Shown here one piece after another: positions 1-8,992 of a stretch of DNA of 64,000 nt (the stretch's first letter is position 1; every line of letters begins with the position of its first letter). The position numbers and the translations under genes are program-made. Under the pieces are notes generated by a model. That model was given only the letters and a program-made list of their open reading frames with translations, was not told where the DNA came from and did no database searches. Source of the DNA: Rikenellaceae bacterium (lineage in GTDB: Bacteria > Bacteroidota > Bacteroidia > Bacteroidales > Rikenellaceae); contig SUZD01000001.1 of NCBI GenBank assembly GCA_015060105.1, positions 124,001 through 188,000 on the forward strand. Direction: 5' to 3'.

Positions 1-4
1 AAAT

Positions 5-32
5 AAAAAGGACACCAGAAAGTGTCCTTTTT
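5..32. terminator. Intrinsic terminator 3' of metK
   Basis: An 11-bp inverted repeat (arms 5-15 and 22-32, loop CAGAAA) is flanked by A/T runs. Read on the minus strand it is a GC-core hairpin with a U-tract, 22 nt beyond the metK stop. The symmetrical A and T runs let it work in both directions. Confidence 0.85.
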
Positions 33-54
33 ATCATTTATTACCTTTTATATA

Positions 55-1344
55 TTATAGGTTGAACTTTGCCTTAATCTCATCTACACAATCCAAACGC
101 TCCCAACCAAAGTACTCAATCTCACGCTCTACTTGAACGCCGTTCTCCCAAACCTTATCAACAGCCTTATAGGGACGGTTTCCAAAGTGGCCATACGATG
201 CTGTCGCCTCGAAAATAGGATTGGTCAAACCAAAACGACGAACAATAGCAGCAGGACGAAGGTCAAACATCTCGGCCACAACATCAGCAATCTCGCCATC
301 AGTCATCGAAACCTTCGAGGTGCCATAGGTATCAACATAAACGCTCAAAGGTTGAGCAATACCGATTGCATACGAGAGTTGAACAAGCATCTCGTCGGCA
401 ACACCCGCAGCAACCATATTCTTGGCAATGTGGCGAGCAGCATAAGCAGCCGAGCGGTCAACTTTCGACGAGTCTTTACCCGAGAAAGCACCACCACCGT
501 GAGCGCCGCGACCACCATAGGTATCAACGATAATCTTACGACCGGTAAGACCTGTATCGCCGTGAGGACCACCAATAACAAACTTGCCGGTGGGATTGAC
601 GTGAAGGATATAGTTGTCGTCGATAAGCTCCGAAAGTTTGTCGCCGGCACGCTCCAAACGGGCTTTAACGCGAGGAATCAGAATTGTGCGAACGTCCTCT
701 TTGATGATACGACCCATCTCCTCCTCGGCTTGTTTGTCGGTAAGGCCATTACCCGCTACAACGAACTCGTCGTGTTGAGTCGAAACAACGATAGTGTGAA
801 CACGGATAGGTTTGCTATCGTCGCCATACTCGATGGTTACTTGGCTCTTCGAGTCGGGACGGAGGTAGGTCATAACCTTACCCTCGCGACGAATAACTGC
901 CAACTCTTTGAGAATAACGTGTGCCAAAATCAGCGTAGCAGGCATATACTCTTTGGTCTCGTTGATTGCGTAACCAAACATAATACCTTGGTCACCGGCA
1001 CCTTGGTCCTCGTCTTTCTCGCGAACAACGCCTTGATTGATATCGGAACTTTGCTCGTGAATAGCCGAAAGAATACCACACGAGTTGCCGTCAAACTGAT
1101 AGTCGCTCTTGGTATAGCCGATACGATTGATAACGCCACGCGCAACACCTTGAACATCAACATAAGCCTCGCTGCGAACCTCACCCGCAACCACTACCAA
1201 ACCTGTGGTACAAAGGGTCTCGCAAGCAACTTTCGATTTGGGGTCGTGACGAAGGAACTCGTCAAGAATAGCGTCCGAAATTTGATCGGATACTTTGTCG
1301 GGATGTCCCTCGGACACCGACTCTGATGTAAACAAAAATCCCAT
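55..1344 (-). CDS. metK: S-adenosylmethionine synthetase
   Basis: Cytosolic enzyme making S-adenosylmethionine from methionine and ATP. The 429-residue product has the family signatures in order: GHPDK at 13-17 (His14 in the active site), GAGDQG at 115-120, [12 protein letters not shown] near 259-270 and GGGAFSGKD at 283-291. It is about 45 residues longer than the E. coli enzyme (384), as is usual in Bacteroidota. The start is the ATG after a long leader. Transcription probably begins near 1480 from a TACCTTTG box, leaving a leader of about 135 nt with a SAM-II-type aptamer, so product feedback on expression is likely. The gene is divergent from the htrA gene. Confidence 0.98.
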   Translation of the reverse strand: MGFLFTSESVSEGHPDKVSDQISDAILDEFLRHDPKSKVACETLCTTGLVVVAGEVRSEAYVDVQGVARGVINRIGYTKSDYQFDGNSCGILSAIHEQSSDINQGVVREKDEDQGAGDQGIMFGYAINETKEYMPATLILAHVILKELAVIRREGKVMTYLRPDSKSQVTIEYGDDSKPIRVHTIVVSTQHDEFVVAGNGLTDKQAEEEMGRIIKEDVRTILIPRVKARLERAGDKLSELIDDNYILHVNPTGKFVIGGPHGDTGLTGRKIIVDTYGGRGAHGGGAFSGKDSSKVDRSAAYAARHIAKNMVAAGVADEMLVQLSYAIGIAQPLSVYVDTYGTSKVSMTDGEIADVVAEMFDLRPAAIVRRFGLTNPIFEATASYGHFGNRPYKAVDKVWENGVQVEREIEYFGWERLDCVDEIKAKFNL

Positions 1345-1419
1345 ACTTTCTATACTAATTTTACAATATTAACGTATGAAAAGCGGGAAAAATTGACCGA
1401 ACAAGGAAAATAAAAAAAG

Positions 1420-1475
1420 ATACTGTTTTAGCGTTTTTTTATTGTGGTTGCAATCAGTCAAATCTTTCCACCTAC
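1420..1475 (-). promoter_or_regulatory. Probable SAM-II riboswitch in the metK leader
   Basis: On the minus strand the leader carries GTGG, a loop with ATTTGACTGATTGCAA, then CCAC (P1 arms at 1468-1471 and 1444-1447), an A-rich linker and CGCTAAAACAGT (1433-1422). The loop's ACTG can pair with the downstream CAGT to close an H-type pseudoknot. This matches the SAM-II layout from memory of the family: a GAUUUnAC...UUGCA loop followed by GCUAAA. A run of seven U follows 3 nt after the pseudoknot arm. The call rests on motif layout and on metK being downstream; no covariance search was possible. Confidence 0.75.
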
Positions 1476-1487
1476 TTATTTCGGGCG

Positions 1488-1516
1488 CAAAGGTAGCGTT
1501 TTTTTTGGAAAAACAA
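1488..1516 (-). promoter_or_regulatory. metK promoter
   Basis: The -7 box TACCTTTG (1495-1488 on the minus strand) lies 18 nt from a TTG (1516-1514), matching the Bacteroidota primary-sigma consensus. It lies just upstream of the putative riboswitch. Confidence 0.7.
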
Positions 1517-1521
1517 GATTT

Positions 1522-1554
1522 TTTGCACCATTTAACAAAATAAGAATACCTTTT
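1522..1554 (+). promoter_or_regulatory. Possible promoter of the htrA-sigma unit
   Basis: TTTG at 1522-1525 and TACCTTTT at 1547-1554 are separated by 21 nt. The last base of the -7 box departs from consensus, so this is tentative. It would give a leader of about 75 nt. Confidence 0.35.
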
Positions 1555-1636
1555 CGGGAGTTATTAAGATAACCAACAGTAATGCCTATGATGTGACTTT
1601 ACTCTATTTATTATGTAAACACAGAAAAAACAGAGT

Positions 1637-3115
1637 ATGAAAACTAAATTTTTATCTGCACTTGCCGTAGTTCTGACATCGGCAGTGGTCGGAGGCGGTA
1701 TAGGCTACCTCGCTTCGCAACAATTCTTAAATAATAATCAGGTATCGGCAACTCCTGTCGCTAACGATGAGAGCGACACCACAACGGATATGCACTTTGC
1801 CTCGTTCTCGGCACAGCAACCTCTGCAACTGCCCGACTTGACACAAGCCGCCGAGATGGGTGTACGTGCCGTTGTCAGTGTCACAAAGACAGAGGAGATT
1901 GCTACGGTACAGAGCTGGAATCCTTTTTTGGAGCTGTTTGGAGCTCCTCAACAAAGCGCCCCGCAGACACATCGTCAAACCGCATCTGGCTCGGGTGTGA
2001 TAATCGGCAGCGACGGTTATATAGTAACCAACAACCACGTTATCGAAAACGCCTCGTCGCTTAAAGTGCGCCTCTCGGACGGACAAAACTACGATGCAAC
2101 TATCATCGGCACCGACCCTACAACCGACATCGCACTTATCAAAATCGAGGCAACAGGACTCCCTACTCTACCCTTTGGTAGTTCCGATGCTTTGCGCCTG
2201 GGCGAGTGGGTACTTGCCATTGGCAGCCCCTACGATTTGCAATCGACCGTAACAGCGGGTATCGTCAGCGCCAAAGCGCGCACCCTGCGCGTAATCCCCA
2301 ACGCATTCAGTATCGAGTCGTTCATACAAACCGATGCTGCCATAAATCCCGGAAACTCGGGTGGCGCGTTGGTTAATGCTCGTGGCGAGTTAGTGGGTAT
2401 CAACACCGTAATCAAGTCGCCAACAGGCAGTTATGCCGGTTACTCGTTTGCCGTCCCCGAGACAATCGTTCAGAAGGTTGTAAGCGACCTCAAAGAGTAT
2501 GGTGTCGTACAACGCGCACTGCTCGGTATCTCATATCGTATGGTTGATCAGGCGTTCCTCGACGAGTTGGGAGAGAAATACGGAATTGACGAGATTGGTG
2601 GTGCTTACATCGCCGAGATTGATCCAAATGGTGCTGCACACAGTGCAGGACTCAAAATTGGCGACATCATAACCGACATTGACGGTGTCAAAATTGACAC
2701 TCACGCCAACATCTCGGAGGAGGTCGGAAAGCATCGTCCGGGCGATAAAATCTCGGTTTCGGTAAAAAGAGATGGAAAAGTGAAACAATTTGATGTCGTT
2801 TTGCGTAATAAGACTGGTAAGGCGGAATTAACATCGTCGATTGATGCCGAAACAGCGCTCGGAGGAGTGATGAAAGAGGCTTCGAAAGAGATACTCCGCA
2901 AGTACAACGCATCGCACGGTGTGCTGGTTACCGAGGTCAATCGTGGTGGTGTTTTGAGCAACGCCGGAATCAAAGAGGGATACCTTATTACACACATCAA
3001 CGAGAAACCCATTCGTTCGATACGCGACATTCAAGCAATAGAGCAGGATATAAAACTTATCGAAGGAACCTATCCCAATGGACGACACATCGGGTATGTG
3101 ATTGTCGGCAAGTAG
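1637..3115 (+). CDS. DegP/HtrA-family periplasmic serine protease
   Basis: Envelope quality-control protease of the S1C family, 492 residues. A hydrophobic N-terminal segment (about 6-28) acts as a signal or anchor. The trypsin-like domain carries the triad His134 (TNNHVIEN), Asp164 (TTDIALIK) and Ser241 (NPGNSGGAL). Two PDZ domains follow, at about 295-385 and 400-490, the first with a substrate-loop-like AGLKIGDIITDIDG. Length and two-PDZ layout fit DegP/DegQ. The primary sigma gene starts 26 nt downstream, so the two are probably co-transcribed, an arrangement I recall from other Bacteroidales. Confidence 0.95.
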   Translation: MKTKFLSALAVVLTSAVVGGGIGYLASQQFLNNNQVSATPVANDESDTTTDMHFASFSAQQPLQLPDLTQAAEMGVRAVVSVTKTEEIATVQSWNPFLELFGAPQQSAPQTHRQTASGSGVIIGSDGYIVTNNHVIENASSLKVRLSDGQNYDATIIGTDPTTDIALIKIEATGLPTLPFGSSDALRLGEWVLAIGSPYDLQSTVTAGIVSAKARTLRVIPNAFSIESFIQTDAAINPGNSGGALVNARGELVGINTVIKSPTGSYAGYSFAVPETIVQKVVSDLKEYGVVQRALLGISYRMVDQAFLDELGEKYGIDEIGGAYIAEIDPNGAAHSAGLKIGDIITDIDGVKIDTHANISEEVGKHRPGDKISVSVKRDGKVKQFDVVLRNKTGKAELTSSIDAETALGGVMKEASKEILRKYNASHGVLVTEVNRGGVLSNAGIKEGYLITHINEKPIRSIRDIQAIEQDIKLIEGTYPNGRHIGYVIVGK

Positions 3116-3141
3116 AGAAATTGAAAGAAATACGCAAATAG

Positions 3142-4002
3142 ATGAGACAACTTAAAATCACTAAATCAATCACGAACCGCGAAAGCGCGTCGTTGGATAA
3201 GTATCTGCAAGAGATTGGTAAAGAGGACCTTATCTCGGTAGAAGAAGAGGTAGAACTCGCACAGCGAATCAAGAAGGGCGACCAAGAGGCTCTCGAAAAA
3301 TTGACCAAAGCCAACCTGCGTTTCGTAGTGTCGGTAGCAAAGCAGTACCAAAATCAAGGTTTGAGCCTGCCCGACCTTATCAACGAGGGTAACCTCGGAC
3401 TGATTAAGGCTGCCGAGAAGTTCGATGAGACTCGTGGTTTCAAGTTTATCTCGTATGCCGTATGGTGGATTCGTCAGTCGATTCTCCAAGCATTGGCCGA
3501 GCAATCGCGTATCGTGCGTCTGCCCTTGAACCAAGTGGGCTCGCTCAACAAAATCAACAAGGCATTTGCCCGTTTCGAGCAAGAGAACGAGCGTACACCC
3601 TCGCCCGAGGAGTTGGCACAAACACTCGACTTGCCCAAAGAGAAAGTTACTGATACTTTGCGCGTTGCAGGTCGTCACGTTTCGGTTGATGCACCTTTTG
3701 CCGATGGCGAGGACAACAACCTGCTTGATGTGTTGGTTAATGCCGATTCGCCCAATGCCGACCGAGGTTTGATTAACGAGTCGCTCTCGACCGATGTTGA
3801 GCGCGTTTTGGCAACACTCACCGACCGCGAGCGCGACATCGTAAAATACTTCTTCGGCATCGGTTGTCAGGAGATGACCCTCGAAGAGATTGGCGACAAG
3901 TTTGGTTTGACCCGTGAGCGTGTGCGTCAGATTAAGGAGAAGGCTATTCGCCGTTTGCGTCAAAACTCACGCAGCAAACCACTGAAATCGTATTTGGGTT
4001 AA
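3142..4002 (+). CDS. rpoD: Primary sigma-70 family factor (Bacteroidota type)
   Basis: RNA polymerase sigma factor of 286 residues. It lacks region 1.1 and the long non-conserved insert of E. coli RpoD, as housekeeping sigma factors in Bacteroidota do. Region 1.2 is near 30-50. Region 2 includes [19 protein letters not shown] and [14 protein letters not shown], which melts and reads the -7 box. Region 3 lies around 130-200. Region 4 has the helix-turn-helix [18 protein letters not shown], and the protein ends KPLKSYLG. It presumably reads the TAnnTTTG promoters seen through this window. The start is the ATG 26 nt after htrA. Confidence 0.95.
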   Translation: MRQLKITKSITNRESASLDKYLQEIGKEDLISVEEEVELAQRIKKGDQEALEKLTKANLRFVVSVAKQYQNQGLSLPDLINEGNLGLIKAAEKFDETRGFKFISYAVWWIRQSILQALAEQSRIVRLPLNQVGSLNKINKAFARFEQENERTPSPEELAQTLDLPKEKVTDTLRVAGRHVSVDAPFADGEDNNLLDVLVNADSPNADRGLINESLSTDVERVLATLTDRERDIVKYFFGIGCQEMTLEEIGDKFGLTRERVRQIKEKAIRRLRQNSRSKPLKSYLG

Positions 4003-4025
4003 TCCTTCATCACGATAACTATTCG

Positions 4026-4067
4026 ACAACGAGGTTGCACTATTGAAGCAATCTCGTTGTTTGTTTT
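4026..4067 (+). terminator. Terminator of the htrA-sigma unit
   Basis: A 13-bp stem (4026-4038 with 4048-4060, one G-U pair, loop ACTATTGAA) is followed by TTTGTTTTT. It starts 24 nt after the sigma-factor stop. Confidence 0.85.
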
Positions 4068-4120
4068 TGAGGTGTGAAAAATATTTTTTTTATGCGATAC
4101 ACCTCTCTCAAAAAAAACAT

Positions 4121-4128
4121 TATATTTG
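4121..4128 (+). promoter_or_regulatory. -7 promoter box of ddh
   Basis: TATATTTG fits TAnnTTTG exactly. It lies 30 nt before the ATG at 4158 and downstream of an in-frame GTG at 4074, which argues against the longer reading of the gene. Confidence 0.7.
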
Positions 4129-4157
4129 CGATTGTAAAACAAAAACAACATTTGGCT

Positions 4158-5054
4158 ATGAGCACAATTAGAGCAGCCGTAGTTGGTTACGGCAACATTG
4201 GTAAGTATGTGGTGGAGGCTTTGGAGACTGCTCCCGATTTTGAAATTGCAGGTATTGTTCGTCGAGCATCGTCGGTTGCTTCGGCTGGCGAGTCTAAATA
4301 TCCCGTTGTAAGTTCGCTCGAAGAACTCGAAGGTGTTGATGTGGCTATTCTTTGCACCCCATCGCGTTTGGTTGAGAAGAGTGCCGAAACAGCTCTTCGT
4401 TTGGGTATCTCGACCGTTGATAGTTTCGATATTCACACAGGCATTGCCGATATGCGCGCCCGTCTGAACGAGATTGCACAACAAAACAATGCAGCGTCTA
4501 TCATCTCGGCCGGCTGGGATCCGGGTAGCGATTCGGTGGTACGTGCGCTGATGGAGGTGTGCGCTCCGAAAGGAATTACCTACACCAACTTCGGTCCGGG
4601 TATGAGTATGGGACATACAGTAGCTGTGAAGGCTATCGAGGGTGTCAAAGCGGCTCTTTCGATGACCATTCCGTTGGGTACGGGTATTCACCGCCGTATG
4701 GTCTATATCGAGTTGGAGGAGGGTTACGACTTCGACAAAGTGGCCGAGGCAATCAAGAGTGATGCATATTTCGTACACGACGAGACACACGTTACCAAAG
4801 TTGATAGTGTCGAGGCTCTGTTGGATATGGGACACGGCGTTAATATGGTACGCAAGGGCGTTTCGGGCAAGACCCAAAATCAGCGTTTCGAGTTCAATAT
4901 GACAATCGATAACCCGGGACTCACAAGTCAGATATTGGTTGCAGCAGCTCGCGCCGTGTTGCGCCAGAAGCCCGGAGCTTACACGATGATTGAGGTGCCG
5001 CTGATTGACTTCCTTGCGGGCGACAAAGAGCAGATTATTCGTCGTCTTGTTTAA
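4158..5054 (+). CDS. ddh: meso-Diaminopimelate D-dehydrogenase
   Basis: NADPH-dependent enzyme that makes meso-diaminopimelate from tetrahydrodipicolinate and ammonia in one step, feeding peptidoglycan and lysine synthesis. The 298-residue protein opens with a Rossmann motif VVGYGNIGKYV (about 8-18). It then has VDSFDIH, the family-typical SAGWDPGSDSVVR and the FGPGMSMGHTVAVKAI segment of the substrate site. Length is close to the roughly 320-residue Corynebacterium enzyme. The ATG at 4158 is chosen because an in-frame GTG 84 nt upstream would place the -7 box inside the gene. It has its own promoter and terminator. Confidence 0.93.
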   Translation: MSTIRAAVVGYGNIGKYVVEALETAPDFEIAGIVRRASSVASAGESKYPVVSSLEELEGVDVAILCTPSRLVEKSAETALRLGISTVDSFDIHTGIADMRARLNEIAQQNNAASIISAGWDPGSDSVVRALMEVCAPKGITYTNFGPGMSMGHTVAVKAIEGVKAALSMTIPLGTGIHRRMVYIELEEGYDFDKVAEAIKSDAYFVHDETHVTKVDSVEALLDMGHGVNMVRKGVSGKTQNQRFEFNMTIDNPGLTSQILVAAARAVLRQKPGAYTMIEVPLIDFLAGDKEQIIRRLV

Positions 5055-5063
5055 GAACACAGG

Positions 5064-5097
5064 CTGCCATTATCCCGCGATAGTGGCAGTTTCTTTT
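5064..5097 (+). terminator. Terminator of ddh
   Basis: A 10-bp stem (5064-5073 and 5080-5089, loop CCCGCG) is followed by TTTCTTTT, 9 nt after the ddh stop. Confidence 0.85.
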
Positions 5098-5111
5098 ATA
5101 ATTTCGGCTTT

Positions 5112-6134
5112 ATGACAAAGAAGGTTAGATTTGGTGTTGTCGGCACAAACTTTATCTCCGACTGGGTTATCGAGGGCGCGAGAGAGGACACCCGCTTCGA
5201 GTTGGCGGCTGTATGCTCGCGCACGCAAGAGCGAGCCGAAGAGTTTGCCGCAAAGCACTCGATTCCGCATATCTTTACCTCGCTTGATGATATGTTGCAG
5301 AGCGACACGGTTGATGCGGTCTATATCGCCACACCCAACGCGGTACACGCCGCGCAGAGTATTCAATGTATGCGTGCAGGCAAGCATGTTCTGTGCGAAA
5401 AACCGTTGGCAGCAAATGCCCGCGAGGCTGCCGAGATGATTGCCACAGCCAAGCAGTATGGGGTTGCGCTTATGGAGGCGATGAAAAGCACACTCTCGCC
5501 CAACTTTCGCCAAGTGATGACCTCGTTGCACCGAATAGGCACACCTCGTCGCTACTTTGCAAGTTTTTGCCAATACTCCTCGCGTTATGACCGCTACAAG
5601 CAGGGGGTAGTTTTGAACGCCTTTGACCCGACATTGGCGAATGGAGCGGTTATGGACATCGGAACCTACACGCTATATCCGCTGATACGTCTATTTGGCA
5701 AACCGCAAAACATTAACGCACAAGGCATTGTTTTGACGAGCGGAGCCGACGGACAAGGAGCCGTAAATCTTCAATACGAGGGTATGAATGCGACGGTGCT
5801 TTACTCGAAGATTGCCAACTCGCTTCTGCCCGCCGAAATAGAGGGCGAAGAGGGCAACATCATTATCGACCGCATACAGACACCCGTCAAAGTGGAGTTC
5901 TACCCACGTCAAGCGCCCGCTTCGGGACACGAAAAAAAGGCACAAGCCGAGGTCATAAGCATCGAAGCGGAACACAACGAATACTACTACGAGGTTGCCG
6001 AGTTTATCGACCTTGTGGAGCGTGGTCGCATCGAGTCGGACATCAATACTCACGCCACATCGCTCGCAGTGCTCGAAGTAATTGACGAAATTCGTCGCCA
6101 ATTAGGTGTTCGTTATCCCGCCGACAAAGCGTAG
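5112..6134 (+). CDS. Gfo/Idh/MocA family oxidoreductase
   Basis: Cytosolic NAD(P)-dependent dehydrogenase, 340 residues; the substrate cannot be named. The N-terminal Rossmann fold has VVGTNFIS (about 9-16), a slight departure from the usual GxGxxG. ATPNAVHA and CEKPLAAN (catalytic-lysine motif, Lys97) follow. The C-terminal half is the family's alpha/beta substrate domain, with DIGTYTLYPLIRLFG typical of trans-1,2-dihydrobenzene-diol-dehydrogenase-like members. It starts only 15 nt after the ddh terminator and no clear -7 box was found, so it may depend partly on readthrough. Confidence 0.88.
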   Translation: MTKKVRFGVVGTNFISDWVIEGAREDTRFELAAVCSRTQERAEEFAAKHSIPHIFTSLDDMLQSDTVDAVYIATPNAVHAAQSIQCMRAGKHVLCEKPLAANAREAAEMIATAKQYGVALMEAMKSTLSPNFRQVMTSLHRIGTPRRYFASFCQYSSRYDRYKQGVVLNAFDPTLANGAVMDIGTYTLYPLIRLFGKPQNINAQGIVLTSGADGQGAVNLQYEGMNATVLYSKIANSLLPAEIEGEEGNIIIDRIQTPVKVEFYPRQAPASGHEKKAQAEVISIEAEHNEYYYEVAEFIDLVERGRIESDINTHATSLAVLEVIDEIRRQLGVRYPADKA

Positions 6135-6152
6135 TTTTCAGATATATTTTGC

Positions 6153-6160
6153 TATCTTTG
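6153..6160 (+). promoter_or_regulatory. -7 promoter box of the pqqD-led cassette
   Basis: TATCTTTG, a perfect TAnnTTTG, lies 16 nt before the pqqD-like ATG. A start site near 6167 would leave a leader of about 10 nt. The four genes that follow have gaps of 5 and 6 nt and one overlap, so this box probably drives them all. Confidence 0.7.
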
Positions 6161-6176
6161 CGAAAAATAGCGCAAA

Positions 6177-6446
6177 ATGAAAATCAACCCCAAATACAAA
6201 GTACGAAACATCGCCGGCGAAAAGATGATTATCCAACAGGGTACATTTGGCGCCGATATGACCAAGATAATCTCGCTTAACGACTCTGCCGAGTTGCTGT
6301 TCAACGAGTTGTCGGGCCGAGAGTTTGACATCTGCGATGCAGCCAAAGTGTTGGTCGAGAACTACGAAATCGACGAGACTACTGCCCAAACCGATGCAGA
6401 AAAATGGGCTGACAAACTCATCGAGTGCGGAATTATCGAGAAATAA
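6177..6446 (+). CDS. PqqD-like peptide-binding protein (RiPP recognition element)
   Basis: Small 89-residue protein with the PqqD pattern: an N-terminal beta hairpin (KYKVRNIAGEKMIIQQG), then ISLNDSAELLFNELSGREFD, the classic LNxxaaxlwxxl helix, and a winged-helix C-terminus. PqqD-type domains bind leader peptides of ribosomally made, post-translationally modified peptides and hand them to modifying enzymes. It heads a tight cassette with an ABC exporter, an HPr-kinase-like protein and a peptidase. No pyrroloquinoline quinone genes and no obvious precursor peptide lie in the window, so it is not called PqqD proper. Confidence 0.85.
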   Translation: MKINPKYKVRNIAGEKMIIQQGTFGADMTKIISLNDSAELLFNELSGREFDICDAAKVLVENYEIDETTAQTDAEKWADKLIECGIIEK

Positions 6447-6451
6447 CCTCT

Positions 6452-8110
6452 ATGCAAAACATCTTCCGACTGATACCACCCGCTTTTCGTAAGCGTGGCA
6501 TTGCAACAGCCTGTTCTATCTTGGTGCAGGCGTTGTTGGATTTTGTCGGTTTGGCGGTGTTGTTGCCCGTAATTATCCTCGTTGCCGACCCTAATGCCAT
6601 CGAAAGCAACAGTTGGTTGGAGGCGTTGTGGAGTTGGGGCGGTTTCAGCGATACGAAATCGTTTACGCTGGCTATATGCGGTTGCGTAGTGGTCATAATA
6701 GCAATCAAAGGGCTGCTCGGTATGTGGCTGTGGCGCGGACAAAACCGCTTTATTATGGGGTTATACCGCTACTACTCGGAGCGACTTTTCGCCCGATACC
6801 ACAACAGCGGGCTACTATTTATCAAGCGCGAAAATAGCGCGAAACTTGCGCACGAAATCAACTTCGTCTGTTTGGCTTTCGTGGTAAATGTACTGATGAC
6901 CATTGCGGGTATGGCGACCAACATTCTGTTGATGGTGCTGATGGTAACCGCACTATTTATATACAATGCTAGTGTTGCTGGCCTGTTGCTTGTTATTCTC
7001 ATACCGATTGTAGCGATATACTTTGGTGCTATACGCAACAAACTCAACCGGTACGGTGTGCGCGAGAATGAGATTAGACGCAATCAAAACCGATTGGTTG
7101 TCGAGGCTCTGCAAGGATACTCCGAGATTGAGGTGGCGGGTATGTTTCCCGAAATGGAGCGTCGTTTCGACAATGGAATACGCGAAATATCGGATATGCG
7201 TTTACAGATAGGCACCATTGCACAAGTGCCCAATATGCTGCTCGATTTGTGTATCGCCATTGCATTGGCGGTGTTGGTTACATTCCGCGCCGATGCAGTT
7301 GCTTTCGGTATCTTTGCGGTGGCGGCCATCAAGATTCTGCCTACCGCCAAGAGTATTATCGGAAGGTGGATTACTCTGCGAAACAATATGTACACCGCCG
7401 AGATTGTCGCTCGTGGCGAGGAGATGCAGGCGACAAACACGACAACTGCAAGAATGTCATTTGAGCGCGAAATCGTAATCGACAATATAGGTTTCCGCTT
7501 CCCCGATGGCGACCAACAACTGTTTGAAGGTTTTTCGATGAGTGTCCGCAAGGGCGAGACTATCGGTATCAAAGGTGTGTCGGGTGGTGGTAAAACTACA
7601 CTATTCAATCTACTGCTCGGTTTCTATCCCCCCGAGCGTGGAGCCATTACCATTGATGGTGTAGAGCTGACCGCCGAAAATCTACGCGAGTGGCATAACA
7701 TTGTAGGATATGTTCCGCAAAATGTGTTTGTAATGGATAGCACGCTCGCCGATAATGTAACTATGGGCGAGGACAATGCCGACAAAGAGCGTATCGAAGA
7801 GGCTCTTAAAAAGGCTCGTCTATGGGAGTTGGTCGAGGAGTTGCCCGATGGTATCGACACCCGCATTGGCGAGGCCGGTTGCCGTCTTTCGGGAGGACAA
7901 CGACAACGATTGGGTATCGCCCGAGCACTATACAAACAGGCCGAAGTGCTGTTCTTTGACGAGGCAACATCGGCTCTCGACAGCAACACCGAGCGCGAGA
8001 TTACCGAGGCTATTGAGGCTCTATCCGAGCAGCGCACCTCGCTCACTATATTCATCATCGCACACCGCGAGAGTTCACTCGCCTTCTGCGACCGAATTAT
8101 CGAAATTTAG
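6452..8110 (+). CDS. ABC exporter, fused permease-ATPase
   Basis: Inner-membrane half-transporter of 552 residues, expected to act as a homodimer. The first 320 residues hold about six hydrophobic helices. The ATPase half has Walker A GVSGGGKTT, the Q-loop region GYVPQNVFVMD, signature LSGGQRQRLGIARA and Walker B EVLFFDEATSALD, with the switch His in IAHRES. No C39 peptidase domain precedes the membrane part, so any leader cleavage must be done by another protein. ATG 6452, 5 nt after the pqqD-like stop, is preferred over a GTG at 6425 that would overlap it. In context it probably exports a peptide product, but the substrate is unknown. Confidence 0.9.
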   Translation: MQNIFRLIPPAFRKRGIATACSILVQALLDFVGLAVLLPVIILVADPNAIESNSWLEALWSWGGFSDTKSFTLAICGCVVVIIAIKGLLGMWLWRGQNRFIMGLYRYYSERLFARYHNSGLLFIKRENSAKLAHEINFVCLAFVVNVLMTIAGMATNILLMVLMVTALFIYNASVAGLLLVILIPIVAIYFGAIRNKLNRYGVRENEIRRNQNRLVVEALQGYSEIEVAGMFPEMERRFDNGIREISDMRLQIGTIAQVPNMLLDLCIAIALAVLVTFRADAVAFGIFAVAAIKILPTAKSIIGRWITLRNNMYTAEIVARGEEMQATNTTTARMSFEREIVIDNIGFRFPDGDQQLFEGFSMSVRKGETIGIKGVSGGGKTTLFNLLLGFYPPERGAITIDGVELTAENLREWHNIVGYVPQNVFVMDSTLADNVTMGEDNADKERIEEALKKARLWELVEELPDGIDTRIGEAGCRLSGGQRQRLGIARALYKQAEVLFFDEATSALDSNTEREITEAIEALSEQRTSLTIFIIAHRESSLAFCDRIIEI

Positions 8111-8116
8111 CCACCG

Positions 8117-8992
8117 ATGAACACCGCATATTACAAAATAGCCGGTTTGACCATCTGCCTTGAAGGCAATGCTCCCGAACTAAAAGAGTTGGACGGATTT
8201 GCCCCATTCCGCACCGAGGAGGTCGATAATGTCATTGCGACTATTCACCTCCATAGCACAATGGAGGAGTTCGATTTCGACTCTGCCGAGTGGATTTTCA
8301 CATCGGGTGTCGGTGGTGTCGGCTATCAATTCGGCAGACACGCCGGCGGTTTCTGCTATCGCTCGAACTACAACACCGAGTCTTTGAAGATGTGGTACGA
8401 GAGTGATAAGCGCGAGATTTGGTGTAATGCCGAGCGTACCACCACCTACCAACCCTATGAGTTGCGTTTTATGTTGTGGGTTGCATATTCGTTGGCTGCC
8501 CTACCCTATAACGCTGTGGCAGTTCACACGTCGGTTATTATGAATGGTGGCAAGGCCTATATGTTCCTCGGCGAGAGCGGTACGGGGAAAAGCACACACA
8601 CTCGTCTGTGGCGACAACATATCGAGGGGTCGGAGCTGCTTAATGATGATTCGCCAATTTTGCGTATCGAGGGTGACGAGGCGGTTGTATATGGTTCGCC
8701 TTGGAGTGGAAAGACGCCCTGCTACAAGCCTTTGCGATTGCCGTTGGGTGGCATTACCCGTTTGAGTCAGGCTCCGTACAACAAGATGCGACGACTCGGT
8801 ACGCTCGAAGCGATGGGCGCACTGCTCCCCTCGTGTCCGCCAAATTTCGCCTACGACGACAGCCTGACCGATGGTATGTGTGCCATTATCAGTTCGGTTA
8901 TCGCAACCATTCCTGTATTCCATTTGGAGTGTCTGCCCGACAAACAGGCGGCTCAACTTTCGTTTGCAAAACTCACGGGCAATGACAAATAA
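8117..8992 (+). CDS. HPr-kinase-like P-loop protein
   Basis: 291-residue cytosolic protein related to the HprK/PEPCK-fold serine kinases. It has a P-loop GESGTGKSTHTRLW (about 152-165), an acidic LLNDDSPI stretch (about 174-181) acting as Walker-B/catalytic Asp region, and a downstream GSPWSGKTP loop (about 193-201). The N-terminal 120 residues are unlike HPr kinase. In lasso-peptide clusters HprK-like kinases phosphorylate the precursor peptide (family knowledge). Here it sits with a PqqD-like protein and an exporter, so a peptide kinase role is inferred. No HPr/PTS gene is nearby. Confidence 0.82.
   Translation: MNTAYYKIAGLTICLEGNAPELKELDGFAPFRTEEVDNVIATIHLHSTMEEFDFDSAEWIFTSGVGGVGYQFGRHAGGFCYRSNYNTESLKMWYESDKREIWCNAERTTTYQPYELRFMLWVAYSLAALPYNAVAVHTSVIMNGGKAYMFLGESGTGKSTHTRLWRQHIEGSELLNDDSPILRIEGDEAVVYGSPWSGKTPCYKPLRLPLGGITRLSQAPYNKMRRLGTLEAMGALLPSCPPNFAYDDSLTDGMCAIISSVIATIPVFHLECLPDKQAAQLSFAKLTGNDK

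Noticed and set aside
133..1326. A 397-residue frame on the plus strand across metK
   Set aside because: It is the antisense shadow of metK with no family resemblance. The minus-strand frame is unmistakably MetK.
6177..6446. Genuine pyrroloquinoline quinone biosynthesis
   Set aside because: Only the PqqD-type domain is present. PqqA, PqqB, PqqC and PqqE are absent and the neighbours point to another peptide pathway.
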